Origin: Acidobacteriaceae bacterium
GTDB taxonomy: Bacteria > Acidobacteriota > Terriglobia > Terriglobales > Acidobacteriaceae
Length of the DNA stretch: 47,168 bases
Direction of reading: 5' to 3'
Assembly: GCA_030040425.1 (NCBI GenBank)
Contig: JASHTS010000075.1
Coordinates: forward strand, 1 to 47,168
Within the stretch, counting starts at the first letter, position 1. Each line of letters opens with the position of its first letter. Below, in pieces: positions 32,189 through 40,482 of this stretch. A program made the position numbers and the translations under genes. Under the pieces are notes generated by a model, which ran no database searches, was not told the origin of the DNA, and worked only from the letters and a program-made list of their open reading frames with translations.

Positions 32189-33139
32189 ATGTCAGGGAAC
32201 CAATCAGAGACCGCAGGCAAGCCAGGGACGACCCCCGGCCCGCCGCGCCGCTACCGCTTCGGCGTCTTTGAAGCCGACACCCGCACCGGCGAGCTGCGCC
32301 GCAAAGGGGTTCGCATCAAGCTCAACGCCCAGCCCTTCCAGGTGCTGGTCATGCTCCTCGAGCGCCCCGGCGAGCTGCTCACCCGCGAAGAGATCTCCCG
32401 CGAGCTCTGGCCCGACGGCACCTTCGTCGATTACGAGCACGGCGTCAACTCCGCCGTCAACCGCATCCGCGAGGCCCTTTCCGACTCCGCCGCCAATCCC
32501 CGCTTCCTCGAAACCCTCGCCCGCCGCGGCTATCGCTTCCTCGCTCCGGTTGAGCGCATGGCCGCCGGCGAGCCTTCCATTTCCGCCGGGCAGCCAGAGT
32601 CGGCATCTTCGAATGAGACCGCATCTTCGGCCGAACTCGACCCGGCGCAGCCGGCGAGCGGGACCGCCGGAAAATCGCGCACGCGCATCCTCGCTACGCC
32701 CGAGGATCTCCCCAGAACCCCGCACGCCGTGGTCCAAACGCTCTTTCTTCTTCTTCAGCTGATGTATCTCGGCTTCTATCTGGGTGCGCTCACCAATCTG
32801 GCCGAAGTTGAAGACCTGCTCTCGCCTCTGCGCCGTGCCACGCTGGTCGTGATGATCCTCATTGTCACCGCCGCCATTCTCATTCCCGTGCGCGCCTTCG
32901 CCTTCTGCGCGATTCTTTTTCGCGCGCCCTCGATACGGGAAAAGTTTCTGCGCCTCTGGCCGTTTCTACTCCCCCTCGACGTCCTCTGGTCTCTTTCGCC
33001 CTATCTGCTTCTGCACCACATAAACTTCGGGCTCGCCCTCGCCTGCATGGCGCTTCTCGTCTACTCGCCCTTCGCCCAGCGCTCGCTCGTCCTGATGGGC
33101 GCCGGCCAGCCGCGCGCCGTCTCTGTCCCGGTGCGCTGA
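32189..33139 (+). CDS. Membrane-anchored winged-helix transcriptional regulator (CadC-like)
   Basis: 316 residues. An OmpR/PhoB-type winged helix at about 20-118 reads RYRFGVFEADTRTGELRRKG, LNAQPFQVLVMLLERPGELL and NRIREALSDSAANPRFLETL, then RRGYRFLAPV. A Ser/Ala-rich linker (about 120-165) leads to four to five hydrophobic segments (TLFLLLQLMYLGFYLGAL, TLVVMILIVTAAILIPV, FLRLWPFLLPLDVLWSL, GLALACMALLVYS). It has no receiver domain, so it looks like a one-component regulator that binds DNA from the membrane. Acidobacteria carry many such proteins, more often with TPR or TolB-like sensors; here only membrane helices follow. ATG 32189 has AAGGA immediately upstream. It is divergent from the SRPBCC-like gene. 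Confidence 0.85.
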   Translation: MSGNQSETAGKPGTTPGPPRRYRFGVFEADTRTGELRRKGVRIKLNAQPFQVLVMLLERPGELLTREEISRELWPDGTFVDYEHGVNSAVNRIREALSDSAANPRFLETLARRGYRFLAPVERMAAGEPSISAGQPESASSNETASSAELDPAQPASGTAGKSRTRILATPEDLPRTPHAVVQTLFLLLQLMYLGFYLGALTNLAEVEDLLSPLRRATLVVMILIVTAAILIPVRAFAFCAILFRAPSIREKFLRLWPFLLPLDVLWSLSPYLLLHHINFGLALACMALLVYSPFAQRSLVLMGAGQPRAVSVPVR

Positions 33140-33210
33140 GCGGGCTCAAGCAACCAGAAGACATCTGTCCGCGCGGCCCAGCAAGACGACCGGTCAACCC
33201 TCTTCAGCGC

Positions 33211-33645
33211 TCATCCGTGCGCTTTCCACGGATCGTACGTTCCCACGCTCCACGAGTGCCCCTCCGGATCCCTCACCGTAAACTCGCGGCTCCCGTAGTC
33301 CATGTTCTGGATCGACCGCAGCACCGTCGCTCCGGCCTTGAGCGCCCGCGCATAGACTGCATCCGCATCCCCAACCACGATGTAGGAGCTGCGCGTCTCC
33401 ACGCCATCCAGCTCTCCGGGCAATTTGAAGTGCCGCCCGTATTCGTCATCCTTCGTCGAGCCGAGCATGATCATCCCGCTTCCCAGGGTTAGCTCCGCAT
33501 GCCCGATCGTTCCGCCCGGTCCTTCATAAACCGCATGCCGCGCGAATCCGAACACCTTCTCCAGCCAATCGATCGCCGTCTTCGCATCGCGATACCTGAG
33601 CGTTGGAATCACGCTGGACCGCATTGTCTTCGCCTCGTCCGCCAT
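33211..33645 (-). CDS. VOC superfamily (glyoxalase/bleomycin-resistance-like) protein
   Basis: 144 residues with ATG 33645 (GGAGG 4 bp upstream). Paired beta-alpha-beta-beta-beta modules: VIPTLRYRDAKTAIDWLEKV with FGFARHAVYEGPGGTIGHAE, then YIVVGDADAVYARALKAGAT and the closing FTVRDPEGHSWSVGTYDPW. This is the vicinal-oxygen-chelate fold in the PhnB/YaeR-like subgroup; the function is unknown. An AraC regulator lies 96 bp upstream on the same strand, and they may form a small transcription unit. Confidence 0.88.
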   Translation of the reverse strand: MADEAKTMRSSVIPTLRYRDAKTAIDWLEKVFGFARHAVYEGPGGTIGHAELTLGSGMIMLGSTKDDEYGRHFKLPGELDGVETRSSYIVVGDADAVYARALKAGATVLRSIQNMDYGSREFTVRDPEGHSWSVGTYDPWKAHG

Positions 33646-33741
33646 GGGACCTCCATTGCGCGGAGAACTCCGCGCAATGCGCACACTCTTGACCTTCGCC
33701 GGTTTTGCTCCCGCCGATCTTGGAAAAATCGGAAATTCCGC

Positions 33742-34566
33742 TCACTCCACGCGAATATGATTTGCCCATTGTGTCTTGAGCGCGGAGTAAGTGGTCGCGT
33801 CCACGCCGGAGAAGGCGCGGAACTCATTGGCAAAGTGCGATTGGTCGTAGAAGCCACAATCGAGCGCCATCTCCGCCCAGCGCACGTCCGCGCCCGCGTG
33901 CAGCAGCCGCACCGCCTGCTGGAAACGCTGGATCCGGCACCAAACTTTCGGCGTGTGGCCCACCTCCTCGCGAAACACCTGCGAGAACCTCCGCTCGCTC
34001 CATCCTGTGCTCTGCGCCATGGCGCGCACCGTGGTCAGCGCCGGCACACGCCCAAAGCGCTCCAGTGCATAGCGCACAGCTCCCGCCGGCGTTGCGCGCC
34101 GTTTTCCCGCGTTCGTCCTCCATCTCTCGAGTAGAAACGCCTCCAGGCAGGCAAATCGCGCGTCCAGGGGCGTTTCGCGCAGCCGGTCCCGGAGCGTCCG
34201 CGTTCCCGCGCCCCACGCATCTTCCAGAGCGAGGCTCCGGTTGCTGAACCGGTCCACTGCATCGCCGGCAAACAGCGCGAACCCGTCCGGCTCGAAGACC
34301 ACGCCCATCAGGTCCGCCATGTCCGCGCTGGAGATGATCTCGTAGACGCTGCGCCCGCCCACCACCAGCGCCGGGGCCATGGGCGCGTCCGGCGCGCCCT
34401 CCGGACACTCGCGCAGATAATCCTGTTCCAGGTTCAGGATCACCTGCACGCAACCGTTGGGCAGAATGCGCTCCCGCCGCTGCTGTATCCCTGGCGCGCG
34501 CGTCAGCCAGAGCATGCGCACATACCGGTCCAGCGGCGCCGCGGGCCTGCGCTCGAGATACAGCAC
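33742..34566 (-). CDS. AraC family transcriptional regulator
   Basis: 274 residues beginning at GTG 34566 (GAGG about 6 bp upstream). The N-terminal part (about 1-150) is a DUF6597-like sensing domain (YLERRPAAPLDRYVRMLWLT, ILPNGCVQVILNLEQDY, GVVFEPDGFALFAG). The C terminus holds two helix-turn-helix motifs: LTTVRAMAQSTGWSERRFSQ and the AraC signature around EMALDCGFYDQSHFANEFRA and FSGVDATTY. It is probably the regulator of the downstream VOC gene. The inducer is unknown. Confidence 0.9.
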   Translation of the reverse strand: MLYLERRPAAPLDRYVRMLWLTRAPGIQQRRERILPNGCVQVILNLEQDYLRECPEGAPDAPMAPALVVGGRSVYEIISSADMADLMGVVFEPDGFALFAGDAVDRFSNRSLALEDAWGAGTRTLRDRLRETPLDARFACLEAFLLERWRTNAGKRRATPAGAVRYALERFGRVPALTTVRAMAQSTGWSERRFSQVFREEVGHTPKVWCRIQRFQQAVRLLHAGADVRWAEMALDCGFYDQSHFANEFRAFSGVDATTYSALKTQWANHIRVE

Positions 34567-34606
34567 GCCTCACCTCGTGCCCGTTATAGCACGTTATTCT
34601 GCTGGC

Positions 34607-35227
34607 ATGCCGTCACCCGCGCGCGATACCGAGCTCGTGCAGATCGTCGATGCCTCCTTTGCGGACGCGGCCCGCCGCGCCGGTCCGCACCTGGTCTGCC
34701 GCCCTGGCTGCACGCAGTGCTGCTACGGTGCATTCCGCATCAACGCCCTGGATGCAGCGCGTCTCCGCGCCGGCCTCGAGGCGCTTCGTGCGGCGGACCC
34801 CTCCCAGGCGCAGACCATCGAAACCCGCGCCCGCGCCTGGCTCGCCGAGCACAGCGCCAATTTTCCCGGCGACAGGCAGACCGGCATCCTGGGCACGAGA
34901 AAAGAAGACCAAGAAAAATTCGAGAACTTCGCCAACGACGCGCCTTGTCCCGCGCTCGATCTTGCCACCGGCCTCTGTTCGGTCTACGCCTGGCGGCCTA
35001 TGACCTGCCGCGTCTTCGGCCCGCCCTTACGCACCGAGACGGAAAACGGCTCAGAAGCCCTCGGCCACTGCGAGCTCTGCTTTACCGCCGCCACGCCGGA
35101 GGAAGTCGCCGCTTGCGAGATGGCCGTTCCGCACGACCTCGAATCGGAAATTCTCGACCAACTCGGCTCTCAGCAAGAAACTATCGTCGCCTTTGCGCTG
35201 CTCGGCTGCGCGCTGTCCATGCCGTAA
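34607..35227 (+). CDS. YkgJ-family cysteine-cluster protein
   Basis: 206 residues from ATG 34607; the longer frame upstream lies in the AraC promoter region and is not family-like. The signature cysteines are in CRPGCTQCCYG, DAPCPALDLATGLCSVY, RPMTCRVFG and CELC, the pattern of the CxxCxxCC zinc/iron chelation family (YkgJ). Metal binding is expected, perhaps Fe-S or Zn. Members have no firm biochemical role. It ends 20 bp before the alanine racemase start (8 bp if GTG 35236 is used), so the two are probably co-transcribed. Confidence 0.85.
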   Translation: MPSPARDTELVQIVDASFADAARRAGPHLVCRPGCTQCCYGAFRINALDAARLRAGLEALRAADPSQAQTIETRARAWLAEHSANFPGDRQTGILGTRKEDQEKFENFANDAPCPALDLATGLCSVYAWRPMTCRVFGPPLRTETENGSEALGHCELCFTAATPEEVAACEMAVPHDLESEILDQLGSQQETIVAFALLGCALSMP

Positions 35228-35247
35228 ACTGAACCGTGCAACCCCCC

Positions 35248-36465
35248 ATGCCAACGCGTCCCTGCCGGGCGGAAATCTCCACCCGCGCCCTCGAAGAGAA
35301 CTTCCGTTTTCTCGCCGCGCTCGCTGCGCCCCACGCGGAGCTGCTCGCCATCGTCAAGGCCGATGCCTACGGCCACTCCCTCGCCCTCTGCGCGCCCGCT
35401 GTTATCGCCGCCGGCGCTCGCTGGCTCGGCGTCACCAGTGTGGAGGAGGGCATCGCCGCCCGCGCCCTCGCGCTCAGCACGGAAACCGCCGCGCCCACAC
35501 AAATTCTGGTCATCGGCGGCATCTTTCCCGGCCAGGGTGCTGCCGCGCTCGCCCATCGCCTCACGCCCGTGGCCTGGGAGCCATGGCACTTCGACGAGCT
35601 TTTCACCGCCGCTCGCGCCGCCAACGCCGCACCGGGCTCCGTGCCCATTCACCTGGAGATCGATACCGGGATGAGCCGCCAGGGTGCCGACCCCCACGCG
35701 CTCGCGCCTCTTCTCGGCCGTTTCGACCCCGGCTCTCCGCTGCGCCTCGAGGCCGTGATGACGCATCTCTTCGCTGCCGACGAGGCCGGCGGCGAGATCA
35801 CCCAGTCGCAGCTCGCACTCCTCGATCAGACCCTCGGCCGCATCTCCGCGGCCGGGCATTTTGCCGAGTGGCTCAACGTGGGCAACTCGGCTGCGCTCCT
35901 CGCCGGCCAGGCGCCCGCGATTGCCGAACTCGCCGCGCGCCACGGCATGAAGGCCATGCTCCGTCCCGGCCTCGCGCTCTACGGCCTCACCCCGGAGTTC
36001 AGCCCGGACTTCACGCCGCCCGTCGCCTCCGCGGAGCCGGCATCTCTCGCACGCGCGCACACCGCGCTCCGGCCCGTTCTCAGTTGGAAATCCCAGGTCG
36101 TCTCCGTCCGGAGCGTTCCTGTCGGCACGCAGGTGGGCTACAACGGAACCTTTGTCGCCACCGAGCCCATGCGTCTCGCTCTTGTCGCCGCCGGCTATGG
36201 CGACGGCCTCGACCGCAGCCTCAGCAATCGCTTCAGCCTTCTCGTCCGCGGCGAACACGCGCCCATCGTGGGCCGCATCTCCATGGACCAGACTGTCCTC
36301 GACGTCACCGACATCGCCGCCGTCGCACCGGGCGACGAGGTCGTCCTCATCGGCAGTCAGGGCGGCGAAACCATCACCGCCTTCGATCACGCCCGCGCCG
36401 CCGGCACCATCCCCTGGGAAGTCTTCACCCGCATCGCCGCCCGCGTGCCGCGCGTTGCCGCATAG
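35248..36465 (+). CDS. alr: Alanine racemase
   Basis: A PLP-dependent enzyme interconverting L- and D-alanine for peptidoglycan. 405 residues from ATG 35248; GTG 35236 would add four. The PLP lysine is Lys37 in AIVKADAYGH. The second catalytic base is Tyr298 in QVGYNGTF. Other marks are HLEIDTGMSRQG, NVGNSAALLA, MLRPGLALYGL, and GRISMDQTVLDVTD in the C-terminal beta domain. The length is slightly above the usual 360-390 because of an Ala/Pro-rich insertion before HTALRPVLSWKSQVV. It follows the YkgJ gene closely. A hairpin at 36516-36541 probably ends the transcript. Confidence 0.95.
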   Translation: MPTRPCRAEISTRALEENFRFLAALAAPHAELLAIVKADAYGHSLALCAPAVIAAGARWLGVTSVEEGIAARALALSTETAAPTQILVIGGIFPGQGAAALAHRLTPVAWEPWHFDELFTAARAANAAPGSVPIHLEIDTGMSRQGADPHALAPLLGRFDPGSPLRLEAVMTHLFAADEAGGEITQSQLALLDQTLGRISAAGHFAEWLNVGNSAALLAGQAPAIAELAARHGMKAMLRPGLALYGLTPEFSPDFTPPVASAEPASLARAHTALRPVLSWKSQVVSVRSVPVGTQVGYNGTFVATEPMRLALVAAGYGDGLDRSLSNRFSLLVRGEHAPIVGRISMDQTVLDVTDIAAVAPGDEVVLIGSQGGETITAFDHARAAGTIPWEVFTRIAARVPRVAA

Positions 36466-36515
36466 CCCCGCGTTGTCTCGACGATGTCTTTGAATTCGGC
36501 ACAAACTCCGGTTGC

Positions 36516-36541
36516 CCCAGGTCCTGTTACGGGGACCTGGG
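36516..36541. terminator. Hairpin between alr and cytidylate-kinase-like gene
   Basis: A 9-bp perfect stem, CCCAGGTCC paired with GGACCTGGG, with an 8-nt loop. It lies 50 bp after the alr stop and between convergent genes. No T-run follows, so termination is likely but not certain. Confidence 0.5.
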
Positions 36542-36600
36542 AAAGCACCAAGCTCAACCTGCCCTCATCAATCTGGATTCGGGAGAAACGGGTCCTGCCG

Positions 36601-37245
36601 TCACCGCGCCGGCGTTGGGCACAAGCCCGCCGCGCACTCTACCGCCGAGATCATCGCCTCAAATCCCATGCACGAGTTCAGCAGCATGTGATAGAGCCCG
36701 CGCGAGCACCACTCCTGCTGATAGAACTTGCGAATCACTGCCGCCCGCCGCTTGTCGTAGGCGGCCAGCTCGTGCTCGGCATTCTCTGCCTGGCGCGGAA
36801 ACTGGTGCGCGAACCAATCCTTCTTGGCGCTTCCTGTCGCGTAGACAAAGATATGGAAGCATCCCGGCCTGCCGGCCAGCGCGCAGGCCGCGCCCCGGCC
36901 CACCAGCACGCAGTGGCCTTCCTCGGCCGCTGCCAGAATCTCCTCGTGGATGAGCGAAAGCATCCGGTCAGAGTCGAATATCTGCTCCTCCGACGAGTTG
37001 CCGGTGGTCGACATGGACGAATCCTGCCAGAAGATCTTCCCGTAACGGTAGTACCAGGGATCCAGCCGCTCGTCGAATCTGGCCGCCATCTTCGGGTCTA
37101 CGCCGGCCATGCGCGCCGCACCCGCTACCAGTTCCGTATCCAGCAGCCGCCATCCCAGCCGCTTGGCCAACTCGTGCGCAAACTCCCCGCCGCGCGAGCC
37201 GTACTCCCGCTCAACCGTGATCACTGTGGTGGGCGCATGCACCAT
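36601..37245 (-). CDS. Cytidylate kinase-like family protein
   Basis: 214 residues from ATG 37245. The N terminus ITVEREYGSRGGEFAHELAK is the modified P-loop of the Cytidylate_kin2 family (normally TI-x-REYGSGGREI). Later parts include RLGWRLLDTELVAGAARMAG, EEGHCVLVGRGAACALAG, and a lid-like stretch (YDKRRAAVIRKFYQQEW). The family resembles CMP kinase but often has unassigned substrates; a nucleotide or small-molecule kinase is likely. In the loop, SRGGE replaces the usual SGGRE. It is convergent with alr and divergent from padR. Confidence 0.85.
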   Translation of the reverse strand: MVHAPTTVITVEREYGSRGGEFAHELAKRLGWRLLDTELVAGAARMAGVDPKMAARFDERLDPWYYRYGKIFWQDSSMSTTGNSSEEQIFDSDRMLSLIHEEILAAAEEGHCVLVGRGAACALAGRPGCFHIFVYATGSAKKDWFAHQFPRQAENAEHELAAYDKRRAAVIRKFYQQEWCSRGLYHMLLNSCMGFEAMISAVECAAGLCPTPAR

Positions 37246-37354
37246 GGTGGCCAATCACCCCGCGAAAAGGAGCATACAACGGATTGGCCCCAAACGAAAG
37301 TGTCCCCGCTTACGGCCGGCCGCAAATCTCTTTCCAGGAAGGAAAAACTATACC

Positions 37355-37383
37355 TTGACGATCTACACAACTTCGTGTAGATA
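37355..37383 (+). promoter_or_regulatory. padR promoter with PadR-type operator
   Basis: A -35 box TTGACG (37355-37360) and -10 box TAGATA (37378-37383) are separated by 17 bp. A perfect palindrome ATCTACAC-N6-GTGTAGAT spans 37361-37382, filling the spacer and most of the -10. Binding there would block RNA polymerase, which fits PadR autorepression. The predicted transcription start falls at about 37389-37391, next to the ATG at 37392, so the mRNA may be leaderless. Confidence 0.75.
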
Positions 37384-37391
37384 ATCTAGGC

Positions 37392-37721
37392 ATGGGTAAG
37401 CCAATCGATCTCGTTCAGGGCACTCTGGATCTGCTGATTCTTAAGACTCTCACCCTCGACCCCATGCACGGCTGGGCCATCGCCAAGCGCATCCAGCAGG
37501 TTTCGGGAGACGTGCTCCAGGTGCAGCAGGGCTCGCTCTATCCCGCGCTCCATCGCCTCGAGCAGCAGGGCTGGATCAAGGCTCGCTGGGCCGAGAGCGA
37601 AACCGGGCGCCAGGCAAGGTTTTACTCGCTCACCATCGCCGGCCGCAAACAGCTCGAGGCCGAAACCGCCAACTGGAGCCGCCTCTCCGCGGCCATCAAC
37701 CTCATCGTGAGTGAAGCATGA
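37392..37721 (+). CDS. PadR family transcriptional regulator
   Basis: A 109-residue winged-helix repressor of the acidobacterial PadR type. It begins MGKPIDLVQGTLDLLILKTL, then MHGWAIAKRIQQVSGDVLQV, and the wing and recognition region QQGSLYPALHRLEQQGWIKA, with RFYSLTIAGRKQLE in the wing and the C-terminal dimerisation helix. The gene overlaps its own probable operator-promoter upstream. There is no clear Shine-Dalgarno sequence, consistent with a leaderless start. It is followed after 75 bp by the ADOP permease, its usual partner in this phylum, which it presumably represses. Confidence 0.93.
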   Translation: MGKPIDLVQGTLDLLILKTLTLDPMHGWAIAKRIQQVSGDVLQVQQGSLYPALHRLEQQGWIKARWAESETGRQARFYSLTIAGRKQLEAETANWSRLSAAINLIVSEA

Positions 37722-37790
37722 GGAACGAGGGAATAGGGAACAGAAACCCTTTGAGTGTTCCGGCGACTGATCACTGATCACTGACCACGG
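37722..37790. repeat. Two heptamer arrays between padR and ADOP
   Basis: The first array (37722-37742) starts at the base after the padR stop: GGAACGA, GGGAATA, GGGAACA. The second (37763-37790) is GCGACTG, ATCACTG twice and ACCACGG, followed by a run of As and the ADOP start codon. The first matches the array at 73-100 and the second matches the one at 8796-8823. Confidence 0.8.
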
Positions 37791-37796
37791 AAAAAA

Positions 37797-40478
37797 ATGC
37801 GCTGGCCCCACCAACTCGCCGCCAAACTCCGCACGCTCTTCGCGCGCAGCCGCGCCGGCTCGCAGCTTGATGACGAGCTCCGCTTCCATCTCGAGCGGCA
37901 GGTGGAAGAGAACCGCGCCGCCGGCATGAGCCCCGAGGAAGCCCGCCTGGCCGCCCTGCGGGCCTTCGGCAATCCTGCCCTGTTGCGCGATCAGACCCGC
38001 GCTTCCTGGAGCTGGAACTCGCTCGAATCGCTCCTCCGCGATCTCCGTCTGAGCTTCCGCACGCTCAGCCGTACCCCCGGCTTCACGCTGGTCTCCATCG
38101 CCGTAATCGCCTTATGCATCGGCGCCAGCACCTCGCTCTTTACCGTGGTGCGCTCCGTGCTTCTGCGTCCGCTCCCCTTCCGCGACCCTGCGCATCTGGT
38201 CATGATTTACGAACACTTCCGCGCGCCGGAGCTCAACCAGCCGAACTACGACTGGAATCCCGTTGCTCCCGCCGATTACTTCGACTGGCGCGCGCGAACT
38301 CACGGCTTCGAAGATATGGCGGCCTGGCGTTACGCGCAGTTCAATCTCACCGGCGTGCGCAACGAGCTGCCTGAAGTCATCATGGCGCGGGGAGGAACGT
38401 ACAACCTGTTCCCGCTCCTCGGCGTGCAGCCCGTCTACGGCCGTAGCTTCACAGAGGATGAAGACCGGCTCGGCAAGAATGTCGCCATTCTCACCTGGAG
38501 CCTCTTCGAGCGCCGCTTTTCGGGCGACCCCGCCATCGTCGGCCAGGCCATTCATCTTGACGGCAAGCCTTTCACCGTCGTGGGCATTCTGCCCAAAGAC
38601 TTTACCTACCCCGATTCAGACGTGCAGATCTGGGTGCCGTACGCGACCGGAGTTCCACCCGATGTCCTGCGCCATCACGACTTTCATTTCAGCCGCGTCG
38701 TCGCGCGTCTCAAGCCCGGCGTCAGCCTGGCCAGTGCCATCGCCCAGGTCGACGCCCTGCAATATCAAATGCACTTGCAGAACCTCAGCGCGCCGGTCGC
38801 GGAAGACGCCGTCAGTCGCGGCATCACGGAAGACCTTTCCAAAGATGTGCGCAAGCCGCTGCTCCTGCTCATGGGCGCGGTGGGCTGCATGCTTCTCATC
38901 GGCTGCCTCAACGTCGCCAACCTGCTTATCGCCCGCGCCGCCGCGCGGCAAAAGGAGGTGGCCATCCGCGGCGCTCTCGGCGCGCGCCGCTGGACGCTGG
39001 TGCGCGGGCAATTGATCGAAAGCCTTCTCATCTCGGTGGCCGGGGGCGCGCTCGGCGTTGCGCTTTCGCTCTCAGCCACAAAATGGCTCGCGCACGCCTG
39101 GAAGAATCTTCCCACCGCCCAATCCATTCACGTGGATGGCACGGTGCTTGCCTTTGCCTGCGCGCTGGTTCTGGCTGCAGCTCTCCTGTCCGGTCTGCTT
39201 CCGGCCATCTCCTCTACGGCCAAATCGGCATTTTCCGCCATGCAAAGCACCGCGCGCACCACCAGCGCCGGTCTCGGCCGCACCACTCTGCGCAAAGCCC
39301 TGCTTACCATCGAAATCTCCGTCACCGTCGTTCTTTTGATCGCGGCGGGCCTATTGCTCAAGAGCTTCGTTCGCTTGCGCACCACCGACGTGGGCGCCGT
39401 CACTTCCAACGTCCTCACCCTCGATTACAGCCTGCCCGCCGAAAAGTATTCGACCCAGGAAAAGATGAACGCCTTCAATGAAGAGCTCCTGGCGCGCGTG
39501 CGTGCTCTGCCCGGCGTTCGCGCCGTCGCCCTCGGCTCGGTTCTTCCCGGCGGGGGTTACGGCGGCGATGACATCATCCTGGTCGTCGAGCACCCCCCCA
39601 TTCGGCCCGGCGCGCTCCTGCCAGACGCCATGAACCGCATCGCCGATCCCGGCTACTTCCAGGCCCTCGGCATTCCCCTCCTGCACGGCCGCTTCTTCAC
39701 CGCAGACGATCGCGGCGCGCAGGGCCAGAAGATGATCATCAGCCGCCTGCTCGCGGAAAAGTATTTCCCCGGCGAAGATCCCATCGGCAAGCACCTGCAC
39801 GTTCCCGCCTGGGACGATCCCAAAGGCGCCCAGGCTGTTTATGAAATCGTGGGCGAAGTGGGCGACACTCTTTATCAAGTGGGCCAGCCGGATATGGCCA
39901 CGATGTACACGCCCGCCTTCGTCGATGCGCACAACGGCCCCGGCTTTGCGCTGGCCGTGCGCACCGCTACCGATCCGCTGGCCATCTCCATCCCCGTCCA
40001 GAAACAGTTTGCCGCCCTCGATCCCGAGCTGCCCGTCTCCAACGTCCTCACTCTGGATCAGGTGATTGGCCAGTCTCTCGGCAGCGCCGACCTGAGCGCC
40101 ACGCTGGTTCTCGCCTTCGCCGTGCTCTCGCTTATTCTCGCCTCGGTCGGCCTTTACGGCGTGCTTTCCTATCTGGCCGCGCAGCGCACCGTCGAGATTG
40201 GCGTGCGCATCGCGCTCGGCGCCCAGCGCCGGCAGGTGCTGCGCCTCATGCTTTTTGACGGTCTGCGCCCCGCGCTCTTCGGCCTCGTTCTCGGCCTGGC
40301 GGCCGGAGCCGCTGCCGTGCGGCTCATCCGCTCCATGCTCTATGAAACCCAGCCCCTGGATCCGGCCATCTTTGCCGCCGTCGCCGCCGTCCTGCTCCTG
40401 GTGGCCGCGCTCGCCTGCTTCACGCCCGCCTGGCGCGCCGCGCGCCTCGACCCCATGCAGGCCCTCCGATCGGAGTAG
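37797..40478 (+). CDS. Acidobacterial duplicated orphan permease (ADOP), MacB/FtsX type
   Basis: 893 residues, about twice the length of a single MacB-type permease. A cytoplasmic prefix (about 15-65, LDDELRFHLERQVEENRAAG, SPEEARLAALRAFGN) precedes the first membrane segment (FTLVSIAVIALCIGASTSLF). The two FtsX modules follow. The first extracytoplasmic domain ends near NVANLLIARAAARQKEVAIR and three membrane segments. The second MacB-PCD domain comes after ALLTIEISVTVVLLIAAGLL, and a last FtsX module has AAQRTVEIGVRIALGAQ and the end motif LDPMQALRSE. No ATPase is fused or adjacent, the defining feature of the group. The transported substrate is unknown. Probably repressed by the upstream PadR. 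Confidence 0.95.
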   Translation: MRWPHQLAAKLRTLFARSRAGSQLDDELRFHLERQVEENRAAGMSPEEARLAALRAFGNPALLRDQTRASWSWNSLESLLRDLRLSFRTLSRTPGFTLVSIAVIALCIGASTSLFTVVRSVLLRPLPFRDPAHLVMIYEHFRAPELNQPNYDWNPVAPADYFDWRARTHGFEDMAAWRYAQFNLTGVRNELPEVIMARGGTYNLFPLLGVQPVYGRSFTEDEDRLGKNVAILTWSLFERRFSGDPAIVGQAIHLDGKPFTVVGILPKDFTYPDSDVQIWVPYATGVPPDVLRHHDFHFSRVVARLKPGVSLASAIAQVDALQYQMHLQNLSAPVAEDAVSRGITEDLSKDVRKPLLLLMGAVGCMLLIGCLNVANLLIARAAARQKEVAIRGALGARRWTLVRGQLIESLLISVAGGALGVALSLSATKWLAHAWKNLPTAQSIHVDGTVLAFACALVLAAALLSGLLPAISSTAKSAFSAMQSTARTTSAGLGRTTLRKALLTIEISVTVVLLIAAGLLLKSFVRLRTTDVGAVTSNVLTLDYSLPAEKYSTQEKMNAFNEELLARVRALPGVRAVALGSVLPGGGYGGDDIILVVEHPPIRPGALLPDAMNRIADPGYFQALGIPLLHGRFFTADDRGAQGQKMIISRLLAEKYFPGEDPIGKHLHVPAWDDPKGAQAVYEIVGEVGDTLYQVGQPDMATMYTPAFVDAHNGPGFALAVRTATDPLAISIPVQKQFAALDPELPVSNVLTLDQVIGQSLGSADLSATLVLAFAVLSLILASVGLYGVLSYLAAQRTVEIGVRIALGAQRRQVLRLMLFDGLRPALFGLVLGLAAGAAAVRLIRSMLYETQPLDPAIFAAVAAVLLLVAALACFTPAWRAARLDPMQALRSE

Positions 40479-40482
40479 GCGC

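Noticed and set aside
36484..37380. Plus-strand frame of 298 codons opposite the cytidylate-kinase-like gene
   Set aside because: No protein character and antisense to a recognisable kinase-like gene; it also spans a hairpin and the padR promoter.
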